Origin: Alitta virens
Lineage: Eukaryota; Annelida; Polychaeta; Phyllodocida; Nereididae
Length of the DNA: 64,000 bases
Direction: 5' to 3'
Assembly (NCBI GenBank): GCA_932294295.1
Contig: OW028577.1
Span: forward strand, 4,679,001-4,743,000
Made by a program: the position numbers and the translations under genes. The number at the start of each line of letters is the position of its first letter. The stretch's first letter is position 1. Below are positions 23,167-35,700 of the stretch, in pieces. Under the pieces are notes generated by a model. That model did no database searches. It was not told the DNA's origin and saw only the letters and a program-made list of their open reading frames with translations.

Positions 23167-26100
23167 TCAATAACGGTTTCCAGATGCGTTGTTTCCAGTG
23201 AAGGCGCTCGATACAGCGGTCTGCGCTGCGTTAGCCGTCGCTGTTTGTACTGTGCGGTTTGTCATGACCCCTTGCGCAAACTCCTCTTGAGCCTTGGCAA
23301 ACGTTGCGCCAGTACCTCGGAAGATGCGATGCAACTAAAATTGCACAAATAAAATATGCTCACCATCAATTTACAATTGATGTCTTTGTCATATAATTAA
23401 TTGTATTTATATCAAGAATTGTGCTATTATAACTATTGAGACTAATGTCAAGTTACTTTTTAAAGTAGACTAGTATGTCTTTTGTTCAGCATTAAATAGT
23501 AAGCTATAACTTTCTATATTAAAAAAAATGTGAGATCAATTTTTCAATAACAAATATTTTAAAGTTGAATATATAGCTGTTTTTATGTACTTCACATGTA
23601 AATCACACACACAAATGCACAGTTGGTGTGCAACAAATTAACTTAATGAATTTCAATAAAATTAAGAAGCATTGGATGGACTCATAACAGGCATGCAACT
23701 AAAAAAAACAGCACAAATAAAAAATAAATGCATGCAAATAAATTACAAGGCTTCATTCCCATATCTTACTTGAGTTACAGGAGTTAATTCCCTAACATAA
23801 AGTATATTTATCAGGGCTATCAATAATAAGCGGATGACTCAATGATGTGATCAACGGCATGATATTTTGTCATCACGTCACCTGTTTTTTTATCTTATCA
23901 AATGCCAATTAGTCATAGGTTGTGAGTTTTCTTAACATGTAAAAATACCAAAAACAAAAATAAAGTGTGTTAGTTACTTTCAGAATCAGTGTTATTAACC
24001 TTCCCAATTATGTATTAGTTTGTTAGTTTTTTTGTCGGTGATGATACTCGAAAAACAAAAAACTTTTTTCCTTTTTTTTAGGTTTTTGATACCTTTCCAA
24101 TTCATCGTTGCTGGAAGTTTGATCACATCTTTACACTTTTTCTGTTACACAAAAAAAGTGGCAGTATAGCGGACCTAAATTTATGACCATATTTAGTGAG
24201 TTTCGTTGCGTATGACGTAAAAATGCTTGAATTCAATGGATGCCATCACGCACTAACATCGGCGGTGATCATTTTCAAGGCAAGAAAGTTGTTTAGTTTC
24301 TTTTTTTACAGTGTAATTGAATTTTCTGTTGAAAACAAATATTCCAGCTGCCCGTAAAAAAGAACAACAAACGGCACCAATTGATGACATTTACCTTCGC
24401 AATCATCAGGAATTGAACCACTGCTAAGATCGTAAATAAGGTCCCAATTAGAATGCAGATTGCACCCACTGCGACATTAAGTTTCAGCATAGAAAACCCC
24501 ACTATCCAACCGCTAAAAAACGAAAAACAAAATTAACATACAATTAACAACGTGACACCCAGTTTGCAGTATTTTTGTGATGCGTTTGCGTGAGACAAAG
24601 AGGACGAACACCCATGCACCTAAAGCAAAACTCAAAAGAAGGGACAACACAATAAGCCGGTTAGTAAATTCCCCATGCATTGGTTACATAATAAAGTGAA
24701 TGTTAGTAATACTACGGAGCATCCATATCCCTGAGAAAAGCCATTGATCTCGAGCTTAAATAGTGAACTTAATTGACAACTGACAATCAGATTTTAATTT
24801 CTGATAAAGCAAACAGGATGGCAAAATAAGTACTGACGTAGCTTCGGAATTTATCAAGCTATAACCAAAATATTACACATACCACTGGTGAAAGTTCAAA
24901 GAATCACATTCTGGCAATCTCAAGTCAAACAATGGTTTCTCAAGACAATAACATGCTCCATGCTACTACTACTGTTAAGAACATGCAAACTATTTGCCGA
25001 CATTTTCTCTACCTTAATCAACATAACAATGTCGGCGGCCGCATTTAGACCAAAAATGAACCCTATCACCATCATAATGGCGCCAACAATTTTAGCCGAG
25101 GCTCCCGTTTGGCTGATAACTTTCAAAGAGGAAATAATTCCACTGAAACAAAAGACCATTTGAGTAAAATCGCTGTTTCGTCTTCTCCCTGGAGTTTCAA
25201 CATCAGCTGATCATCATAATAGAATGACAGAGTAATGCAAAAGTCAAATTTAAACTAACGATATTCAGTGACAAAGCAGCATTATGTACACACTTACATT
25301 ATATACCCACTTTGACAATTAATTGCCACAGTATGATATGATAAACAGTGGAAAAAAAATGATACAATGCCATTGCCAAAAGCTTATATTTTAACAACAT
25401 TATAGCGGCCAAATTTCTAACATTTAGGCGACAGTTTTTTGATCTTTTGTTTCTCGACACCGCCGGCCAAACTTTTGCAGTGCCGCTCAATTAATAAATC
25501 AATGGATATTGTATATCCATTGATTTATTAATTGAAAACATGTAGGAAAAAAAACACTTTCTGGGGATTTTTTTTTATTTTCCGACCGACCGTCTCATGA
25601 AAAACTGTCTGAGAAAGTTCCGAGAAACATAGGATCAAAAAACCGTGGCCTTAAGATCAAATATTGCCTTCTACTTACATACATAAGCACCAGTAATTTT
25701 ACAGGACTATCTTATTCGTTATTTGAATGAACACATAGCACTTTGGCATTGGACTATTTTTTCACCAGTACCTGCTTTTACATAATTAGGTCAACCAAAC
25801 AAATGCAATTCATATAATGAATACACACATTATAGATTTTAAACTTGCAGTTCTGACCACAGGAAGTGTTGTGAGTTTAGGTGAAAAGACCATGGAAAAA
25901 TATAAGGTAGACCAAATTTAGCACCAACAATAATTTACCATATCCACAGAGATCTTGCATTAATTGCCCATTCGTTTATAAGAGTGCAGGATCAGATATA
26001 AGGTAGGTTCCAGCAAAGTGGGACGAGGTTTACATGACAGCCCATATGCACCAACTGATATTAATAAGAGTATACAATTAAAGAACAAGAATTAAAAAAA

Positions 26101-29100
26101 GCTGAAAATGTTAAACCAGGAAGCAATTTTACGAAGCTATGATCACAAGGAAAACTTCCAAAAGAACTAGACACATTTCCTGTGGTCAGAAACCCGACCA
26201 TCAGTAACCGGGCAACCCCATACTTCCAGGCCATTCTTAAAAATATTCCTGTTGCGGGTTACGCAACCGTATAGAAGGTATCAGGGCATAAGACATAATT
26301 TTTTCTAAATTTGTTTTTTTTTTTTTTTTTTAAGGCCTCAAACTATTCTTGCTATCGGTAAAATAATCTTCTGAGGTCAAAAAAAAAAAAAATCCTACCT
26401 ACCTGATGAGTTTTTTCAAGTGTCATGTAACCCGCAACAGAAATACTTTAAAGGCTGGCCCAACCATGGTTACTCTTTCCCATGTGTTTATTCGCACATG
26501 ATATATTTCCTGACTATCTTTACCATCAGGATGCAATTTAATCTGAGGGAATACTTTCCGTTTGAAATTCTTCTAGTCCTGCTATAGGCAGGATACTGAT
26601 ACCTTTGTATTTCTATTTATGTTTTTAATATTTATTTACGATTACATACCACGTGCCCCATCCAGGCAGTCCAATGCAATAGACGATTGTCGCACAGAAT
26701 TGGAAGAAGAATATGAAGAAGAACAGGAAGAAGTTGAAGGAACTGTCACTTCTGCAAGAAAAATAAACAAATGGTTGTCTCATAATCTCAATACATTATG
26801 TACAACTTATTGAAAAACCATTTTCAGACCAAATACTTCAAGTTAGCTTTGCAGCAGAAGTTCTAGCAGTTCAATAGGTGAAGGTCTAGCATTCCAGCTA
26901 TCCCAATTCACTACACAGAATATGACAGGTTATAGAACTATCACAGACATATTAAATTAAAAAAATTAAGCTGTTTCACTTCCCTACTGATTTCAGATAT
27001 TTTGAAATAAATTTTCACCATTTTTGCATGTATAAAATGTGGCTAAAGCAACAAGTCAATCAGGGTTCCTGCAGATTTACATTCATAAGAAGTAAGACCT
27101 TTATAAGACATTATAATACCATGCGCACATGAAAAATAAGACCACTAGTTAATATAGTAATTTACAACATTTTTAATTTCAGCGTCCAAAGAAAATCAGG
27201 ATATTGGCTATTAAAAAAAATAATAAATGCAGTTCTTGTGTTTTTAAAGAAAGTTCATAATGCAGGCAAAATTGGCCTTACTTTTTACAAAAATAAAGTA
27301 AGACTTCATCAGACTTTTTAATAACGCACGGGAACCCTGGTCAAGGGAAATTTGGCCTACCTGAAAGCTTTGTAGACTGGTCTGTACCAGCAGATGAAGG
27401 ACAGGGGTGTGTTGACAACTAAATACAATAACGATAAGCCAAATGAAATTCCGCCAGGGTCACTGTCTACGATCATATACGCCAGACATCCCAGGACGTT
27501 GATGAGAAGTAAACACACATAAACTGAAAGCGGAAAAAAAGGTCGAGTATAGTTGAAGTACTCAATATGTGGGTGAGTCAGACAATAATTCCACAGTAGA
27601 GCTATTATCAAGATATGGATGCAATCTCCAGCACAGTTGAACAACGATAAGCAAGAGACTAATGCTACCTTATCACATCGAGCATGTTTACATTATATCT
27701 CGAGTGTTCATGGACAGTGTTTATGCACTATTTTTTTTAACATTACATTACATTTTACTTGTGTCTCTACAAAAGAACATAGAACACATTTGCATACTCA
27801 CACAACCATAAATAGTACATCATTTTTACAATACGTTGAAATTCCATGGGAATATCTACAGAGAAGTCTTGAAAGAAACACGGTTTGCAGGGACAACATT
27901 GCGGTACAGGAGGGAAGTTGTCTACTCTCTCTGGAAAAGATAAAATATGAATTAAAACCTCAGAAGAAAATCAGCTGAGAATGTTACTTTCATGGTGGAC
28001 CATTTGTTGTTCTGAGTGGCACCTCTTTAATATTATATTGAAGTACCACCTCCTGTTTGTTTTTTTTTCAACTCGTATATATTCAGATTAAATTTATTGG
28101 CTCTGTTGACTTTTGGTACAAAGCAAAGATTAGACTGGTGCGGAGCTAGGGGACTCCCCCAAGATTATCACTACATTTCAATAATACAAATCATTTGAAC
28201 AACATAATGGCATCTTCATCATGCTTTTTTTTTTGGTGATGACTGAATAAAGTAATATTATTATTCTTATTATGCTTACGGCCAGCTGCTAGATTCTGTT
28301 GTAGCTGTTGTTCTTTGCGTCGAAGCTCGGCTTCTTTTCGTTCTAATTCCTCCTGTCTTCTTTCGAAGTCATCCGTTGAGAGATTTGGCCGTGCAGGTTG
28401 AGCTGCAGAGGGTGTGTAGGGAGGAGGAGCCTGGTACGTCTGCAATGTTGCCGGCTGCTCAACAGGAGGGGCCGCCTGTGGCTGTAACAAATCAATGCAA
28501 ATTAACCCAGTTGTTGGTGTAATTCTAAAATTTGTCAAGTGGTTTTGTCATAAAATGCTTTGCTTATTCTGATTTACAATCGAATGGAAAGGAAAAAATC
28601 TTTGGAACTGCCAAAAGGATGTCTACGAAAATTCAATCTTTTAAGTGCAAGGTTCCTATAGAAACAGGAACTACCGAGAAAATACAAAATCATCACTTAC
28701 TGGAGGGACAGACTGAGTTGCGCCTTTGTTGTCAAAGGGGTTAAAGTCATCCATAAAGCCTGATGTTGGAGCCTGATGCTGCGGCCTAGCAGCTTGCTGC
28801 ACGGAGGGATCCTGAAAATACAACAATAATGAAAAATATATCCTTTATAATGCATTGATTTCAAACAAAAATATATTTACATTATATAAGACTTGACACT
28901 TTCAATCACTGGGTATCTGTCAACAAAAGAAAGCTTACGCACTACACCAAGGAGGACACCATATCAATCAGTGGTCCAAATAAGATTGTTTGTATTTCGG
29001 TGTCTGATGAGCTCTGATGGATTCATGTATTAGTACAGTATCACACACTCGCGGTCAACTCGAGTCATTGCAAGCAGCTAATGAATTTCAGATTTATAAC

Positions 29101-30397
29101 AGTTATCGATGGATATGATGCCAACAGTCATCAAATACAACTATTCCAACTAGTTTCTCATTCTGCATGTTCTAGCAGTCGTTGAAGGAGTTGTAACGGG
29201 GTAAAGTGAATCCAGTGACCTAACATATCTTGGTGGGCTGTGTTTAGATTTAGTAAGCCCGATCAGGAAGTATTTGCTAAAATCCCGGTATGAAAAAGGT
29301 GCATATTTGCGCATGTCGTGATCTACATTAATTGGAAGCACATTCTCTTAAGCACCTGCACGCAAAACTCCTTATCCCTGTTAATTTGTTGCAGTACAAT
29401 ATCCGAAATCCCGTGTTCTTACATCGTAATTGTGATTATGGATCTATATATTTGTTCGGGTCAAGCTTTTTCATTTTCCAACCCTTTTCCAGTGAGCGAT
29501 CCGTTACACCTTTCGCAGTACATACACAACACCCTGGAAAATGATCTTGATGTTGTTCCAAAATGCAACAATTGCTTAATCGCGCATTTGACCTGTCGGG
29601 CAACAACAGCAAATTGAGCTAAAGCAAAATAGCACAGTATGAATTTCAATAGTCCTGGACATCGCTTACATTGAACGCTAAACATTTACCCCACTAAGTG
29701 TAGATTTTGTTACAGGGGAGGCCAACGTCGCAACGATCTACTTGACTTTAATCAGTGTATAACTTCATCTGGGCCACTTTAAGTACTTTACGCTGATATA
29801 ATATCAGACTTCTTATTGAAAATTAACGCTTAATTGCATCTAAGACCATGGTAATGACATACCAAGTTTGAGATTATGTATGATATTGATCAATATTTTT
29901 GTTTTCTGCAAGCGGTCAAACTTACAAGTTCCTTGACTAAGTTAACATTTGCACAGCATACATTTCGAAAACATTCTAACCAGGACATAGCCTTAGCCCT
30001 TATAGTGACTAAGACAATGTCAAAGAGCTTCAGGGTATACAGCCTAAGTCAGGTGTCATTTCAGAAATCTGACAGTTTGTTGACAGTTCCACCAGTGCTA
30101 GATACTCCTCAGGATTTCAGAACAGTTTCGTTTTTTCTGTTGCATATGGTGACATTAGATGGAGTATCTATCCTCTGTGGTAACATCTAACTGAACGGAA
30201 ATGTACACATATACAGAAACAATATTGTAATTCAGTTTTTCAAGAAATTTTCTGCCACCAATAGAAACCGGCAGACGTGCCACGGAACCTGTAAAACACG
30301 ATAATTTTAATGTGGTGGAGTCACCCTCCCCCAAACTCACCGCAAACGGATTGGTGGCCTCCGGATCAGCAAAAGGATTACTGTCAAAGTCAGACAT
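23167..30397 (-). CDS. Secretory carrier-associated membrane protein (SCAMP)
   Basis: Complete gene. Common exons: 30341-30397, 28701-28811, 28280-28481, 27802-27930, 27361-27523, 26650-26751 and 23167-23334, plus one of two alternative exons, 24395-24512 or 25013-25142. The products are 349 or 353 residues. N-terminal NPF motifs ([19 protein letters not shown]) bind EH-domain endocytic proteins. A Pro-rich stretch and a charged coiled coil ([20 protein letters not shown]) follow. Four transmembrane segments come next; the invariant cytosolic E peptide [11 protein letters not shown] sits between segments 2 and 3 (about residues 211-221). The C-tail has [13 protein letters not shown]. SCAMPs cycle between trans-Golgi, endosomes and plasma membrane and act in exo- and endocytosis. 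All splice phases close. The gene is transcribed away from AP3B. Paralogue 1 to 5 is not assigned; the N-terminal NPF region excludes the short SCAMP4/5 type. Confidence 0.95.
24161..24310. mobile_element. MITE family B, partial copy
   Basis: It begins GCAGTATAGCGGACCTAAAT and shares its inner sequence (GACGTAAAAATGCTTGAA) with fuller copies at 44287-44570 and 54299-54610. Only one terminus is recognisable. It lies in the SCAMP intron before the last exon. Confidence 0.6.
24395..24512 (-). other. SCAMP alternative exon A (canonical fourth transmembrane segment)
   Basis: 118 nt with acceptor TTTTTAG and donor GTAAAT. It starts in phase 2 (TG|C, Cys) and ends in phase 0. It encodes [11 protein letters not shown], then a hydrophobic helix ending FLMIAK. 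Its 39 codons match the length of the corresponding vertebrate SCAMP segment as I recall it, so this is the canonical form. It is used as an alternative to 25013-25142. Confidence 0.88.
25013..25142 (-). other. SCAMP alternative exon B (variant fourth transmembrane segment)
   Basis: 130 nt with acceptor TTGTTTCAG and donor GTAGAG. It has the same phases as exon A (TG|T, Cys; ends in phase 0). It encodes [20 protein letters not shown], then a hydrophobic helix containing [11 protein letters not shown]. At 43 codons it is four longer than exon A and places an Asp in or near the end of the helix. The open frame, both splice sites and the matching phases argue for a functional duplicate exon. Confidence 0.85.
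25488..25534. repeat. Perfect 22-bp inverted repeat with 3-bp loop
   Basis: Arms 25488-25509 and 25513-25534 are exact reverse complements (AATCAATGGATAT and its mirror), separated by TGT. The structure is in the SCAMP intron about 350 bp upstream, in transcript direction, of alternative exon B. Confidence 0.95.
26230..26460. mobile_element. Small MITE with CTGTTGCGGGTTAC termini
   Basis: Inverted ends TATTCCTGTTGCGGGTTAC (26244-26262) and its near-complement at 26427-26445, with weaker symmetry outwards to paired GGCC-containing flanks. The interior has T and A runs and no coding potential. It is intronic in SCAMP. Confidence 0.65.
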
Positions 30398-30540
30398 GTT
30401 GTGCTTTATTGTCTGTTATCTCTAAAAGTCTTAACACCGAGAAACCAAGCCTTCTTCACTTTAATTATCCATTAAATTGATCAAAACCTTCCTCAACCCG
30501 CTTCTGTCACTTTTAAAATATGGCCGACGATAATACCCAA

Positions 30541-30568
30541 TGCGCATGCGCACGTGCTGCTGACGTCA
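30541..30568. promoter_or_regulatory. Candidate SCAMP promoter: NRF1, E-box and CRE motifs
   Basis: TGCGCATGCGCA (30541-30552) fits the NRF1 palindrome. It overlaps CACGTG (30551-30556) and is followed by a full CRE, TGACGTCA (30561-30568). These sit about 145-170 bp upstream of the SCAMP ATG on the minus strand, in the SCAMP-AP3B intergenic space. NRF1 and CRE sites are common in TATA-less housekeeping promoters. The transcription start is not visible. Confidence 0.55.
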
Positions 30569-30599
30569 TTTTCATGTGACACTGACAATTGTAGATTCA

Positions 30600-32709
30600 G
30601 GGGCGGATCCTACCTCCTACCGTCAGGGGTACTTGGGGAGGGGGAAAACATTTTTTTTCGCCAGAAACCATGTTCTGGAGTGGTGAGTTATTTATAAAAT
30701 ATGAAAATACCAAATGAGTGATACCATGGACTCACCCTAAAGAGTGAGACTTTGCATGTAGAAAGCCCACTGCAATACATGCACTTGAATTTATCAATCC
30801 CCCTCCCCCCCCCCCCCATACCATTCAGCCTCTGAAACTGATGGCGGCCATATTGGTAGCAAGCATATGTGCTCACTTATGGGAAAAAATTCTCAGTTAA
30901 AATAGCCTGGGTGAAATAGGCCACAGAACTATACCTCCATGGTAAGCCCGAATTTGTGCGTCTAGTAATTAAGCCGCTGTCTGGGCCTCAATTGAGCTTT
31001 GGGAAATTTGAGGAAACTCAAATAAAATAATAATAGATGGAAATTTGACCCTATATTGATAGAAAGAACAATTAAGAACTATATGCAGATCTATATAAGT
31101 TTATGACATTATTAGAGAATTATTTTTTGAGTATATTTGGCATATATATAATTATGTCGTCGGTCTCATGGAAGAAGATCTAACTGCAATTGGTGCATTT
31201 TTTAATAAATTCATTTTCAAAATATTCAGGTGCTCTTAGGTTAAAGCAAAGTTAAAAAGGCCTAATTTTAATGCTTTAAAAAGACCACAGCACAGAAACA
31301 TCCATATTTAGAGAAAATTCAAAGTCGCCATTCAATGCAAAATAACTGCAGTTAATGCTTTTTGTGATAGAATTTGTTGTAAAATGACTGAGAAATTATA
31401 TGCAAGACCCTTACAATTCAGTTTAGTGTATTTTCCCATGCATTCTACTCAAGAAACCTCACGGCAATGGCTTCATGGCATCTGTACAAGTTGATTTGGT
31501 GTCTTTTTCCACGTTACCAAACCAAGTGAATAACCAGACAGCTTGCCAAGCCTTGTTTTTCCATGGATTCAAACACTAAAATCTTCTGTAAAAACAAGCT
31601 ATCACATCTTAGATTATCATTCAATTTATTTTATTTTCCTACGACCTGACAAATCTGACCATATTTGTATACCCTAAAATATGTATTATTTTAATAAAAA
31701 GGTGACATTAAGACTTTCGTTTTTAAAGCCTCCTGAAACACTATTTTAGCTATAGCTGGTTATTCCATGATACAGACGACCTATTGTTGTGGAGATTTTA
31801 TTTATAAATATGATTGTCCCATTTCATATACTTAAATCATCAGCAAAATAATTCTCAATTTCTCAGGCAACACCATCTCGTAGTATTGCCAACTGTATTG
31901 GATAAAATGGTTAGTAGTGAATTAATTAAACCCATTAATTATCCAATACATAATATAAACTGTACCACATTGAAGTGTAACAACTGTAGAAAGAAGGAAA
32001 GAAAAAAAAACTTCTGCCAGAAGATGACCATGTTGATGACCATGTCGATAGAAAGGTATGCCATTGTAAGGATAAAAGTAATGCAATTGGGCTAGAGCAT
32101 GATAACATTAATATTGTTAAATGTTTTTTAACATGTGGCCTATGGACATTTTAACGTGTCAATAACACTATCAATCTGTTGAGTGTTTTATATTTCAGAT
32201 CTTACATTTAATGTTATTTTGGTTTGCCATAATTTGCAAAGGCTATACATCATATAAAGAGTTTATGCTAATTCGTGAAGATTGATCAGAATGTGCTAAA
32301 AGAACGATGTCATCAACATATTTGTGTTAGGGTCATGTTGCAAATAGTAATACCATAAATAGCTACTTTTTTTGCTTCTATATCAATACAGTGATATAAC
32401 CATTATAGTAGAGTGCACTTATAAGAGTTGTCCCTCGCTGTTGCGTTTGTTCGCTGAGGGTTTGCTGCAGTGCAGCCTATATCTTTCTTTGAATTACTTT
32501 ACTTTTTTAACTTCCAGGAGGCAGCACTGCATTGCTCAGTGGCGACAACTGGTGATTAATACAGAATTAACAAACAAGCGCGACACCTGTCAGTCGGTTA
32601 TCATATGATTTCCGGTCAATTCGCCAGCCGCTGATGTGGATCCCTGTTGATCCAGCTGACGCGTTATTCTGAAGTCAGTTAACCCTCAATTTGGTCAAAA
32701 TCAGAGAAA
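30600..32709. other. Intergenic region between SCAMP and AP3B (head-to-head)
   Basis: Mostly AT-rich, with a poly-C run near 30800. No convincing gene. It contains the AP3B 5' UTR and promoter near its right end, without a motif I would commit to. Confidence 0.5.
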
Positions 32710-35700
32710 ATGTCAGGCAACGGTTTCCAAGGGTCGTATGCCAACGATCGGCCTCCCTCGTCCACGGGTAGTGGAGAAGTGGATATAGCAAGTGATCCAG
32801 CAAGCAGTGGCTTCTTTGCTACTGATTACAAGAAGTGAGTAGTGAAGCCACAACCTGAAAAAGGGGGCGCGGTCCTTTTTAGGTGCTAGAGTTTGATTAG
32901 GTGCAATGCCATTTAATTTGTTAGTTGCATTAGTGCTACATTAAAAGCTCTTAGTTGTTGTGGTCAGTGAGAAGTTTAGCAGTTTAGTTAAAATATTACA
33001 TGCATTGAATGATTGAGTCTGAGATCCACTTGCACTGCAAGATGTTAGTTGAAACAAAAGTCATATGACTGGACCTTTTCCTAATAAATCTCCTGTCATC
33101 ACAGTCACAGTTCTATTAAGTAACTAAATGTATAGCATTCTTATGCACTGTTAGGATTTCTTTTAAACCGGTGCGTCTTGCCGCTGATGTGTCGCACACT
33201 GTCTTGCATTGTGAGAGCACGCTTAAAATGCTTGAATTCTGTTATTGTGCACTGTCTTGAAGTGGATACTCCTGTAACTCGTGTGTAAACTGTATTATTT
33301 TATTTCGATCCTGAAAGACTACTGGACGACCAGGGGTATGATAATTTTCCTTATCTAAAAAACATATTGGAGCAAACAGTTGGTTTGTTAATATACGAAG
33401 ACAACCAATGCATCTAATATACCCAGGCATTGTATTTATCTTAAGAGGTAAGAGGCATTTTGAGGTAAAACATAAGAGAGGACCTGTTGTTCAAATAACA
33501 AAAAATAACGCTAAGCCGGCTAATGTTAATTAAGTCATACTAACCATTGTGTATTATATGATTTTTGGTGTCTATGTATTTTTGTATGAATGCTGTTCTG
33601 TGGTAATGCATTTGATGATTTTTAGAGGAATATGGGTCTTGTAAAGTTCTGTAATTGGCAGATTGTTTTAGACAAGTCTGTGGCTTTTGACTGGAAAGTG
33701 GTATGTTCGCTGTAGTGTCAAGTGGATTATTGAGGCATTTTTTTCTCATCATTATTTAACTTTTAAGCTTTTAGAGTAGCTGTTAGTTTTTTTCCTTATA
33801 TCAATTTTAACTTATTTATTGAAAGCTTGAAAAGTTTTTTATTCCCTAATTGAGTGTTCTTGTCCGTGAATTCTTGCTCAATCCACAATCCAAACCAATA
33901 AGTCAAAGAAATTGTTGGTGTTATCTTGTGCCCTGTTACCCTGGTAATTATGTCCGTCATACAAGTGTTACATGAAAAATTGTATCGAGGATTTGATGGA
34001 ATCTGATGAATTTTCTCTGGATGTTTACTGCATGTCTCATATTTTGATAACCCACCCTAGATTTTATATTAAAAGGTAATTTAGAATTAAACAAGGTTGG
34101 GAATGCTGTTTGTTATTCCAGACATGAAGATTTGAAAAACATGTTGGACAGTAATAAAGACAACTTGAAACTGGAGGCAATGAAAAGAATTATTGGGGTA
34201 AATCAGTTCATACATTTTGTATTTTGCTTTTATCCATCTCCATCATTCAAGTTTTTTGTGAATGTTTCCTGCTTTAACTATTTTTAGCTTTATTGTTATT
34301 TTTACTTTCAGATGGTGGCAAAAGGAAAAGATGCATCAGATCTTTTTCCAGCTGTTGTGAAGAATGTCGTATCCAAAAATATTGAGGTAGGTTGATGAAG
34401 TTCTCAACGTAAAGTCTAAAACCTACTTTGTAGTACTCGTGAAAAATGTAACAGTATTAGCTGCTGACCATAGATTCAAATTCTGAAGGAAAAACACTCT
34501 GTTACACATAACAGATTTGTTGATGTCATTAAATTTAATGTCGTCGTCATTTAAAGGTGCACTGTCTATCAAATTTGCACATTAACATAATGATATAAAT
34601 ATATAATGCCTTCTTGTTTCATGATATTTTTCACCATTACATACCCACTTTAGCACAACAATTAAGTTTTAATTTACAATAAATAATATAAATATTAGTT
34701 TTTCATGCCATCAAAAACTCAATATGTAAACAAACCCAGTGATGACGTCACAATACTGAACCATGGTGATGATGTCATTTCGATTGTGTTTCCAATGTTT
34801 TGGTCTGGATTTTCTCTCAATGTATAATCTATTTTTAAGTAATTAATGTCTTATAAAATCATTAATTCATACAAATTTAGTGTGCCTTGATCAATAAAGG
34901 TAATTTTCAACTGTTTGATAGCGTCTTAGAAAATTGCAAATTTGACAGACAGTGCACCTTTAATGTAAATTTCTCTGATCTTACAGGTTAAAAAATTGGT
35001 GTATGTGTACTTGGTGCGTTACGCCGAAGAACAGCAAGACTTGGCTTTATTGTCTATTAGTTCTTTTCAACGTGCTCTGAAGGTTAGTTTTCAAACTTCC
35101 TTGAGAAGTCTTTCATGTTATTTTGTATTCGATGGTTAATTAATGTTATGTAATTTGGTAAAAAGATTATCATCGAAACATTAAAGGACTTCACAAATTC
35201 GTTGGTCGTCCGTAGCTATCCTAGATTTTGCTTTATATTACAACAAATGTAGTTGAAAGGTCATTGTATTGGAACGTTAATTTAAGAGTTGAAGGTTGTT
35301 GGATAGTGTGACATCCATATGAGACATGTTGCAGTGGATTCTTAAATCGAAAGAATAGAGAAAGGGTTGTTTTATAAGTCAAGTGGAAATGCATATTAAA
35401 CCATACATAAACATCTTAGATGTGTGAACCATTTTAAATATTTACAAAAAATTTAAATACAAAATATGTATTAACACCATTTTGATTGTTTTTAGGATCC
35501 GAACCAATTAATCAGGGCAAGTGCTTTGCGAGTTCTGTCGAGCATCAGAGTAACGATGATTGTTCCGATTATGATGTTGGCCATCAAAGAAGCTGTGATG
35601 GACATGTCGCCCTATGTGAGGAAGACGGCCGCTCATGCCATTCCTAAGCTTTACAGGTATATAGTGATGGATGATGATTGTGCATGGATCACATGTATAA

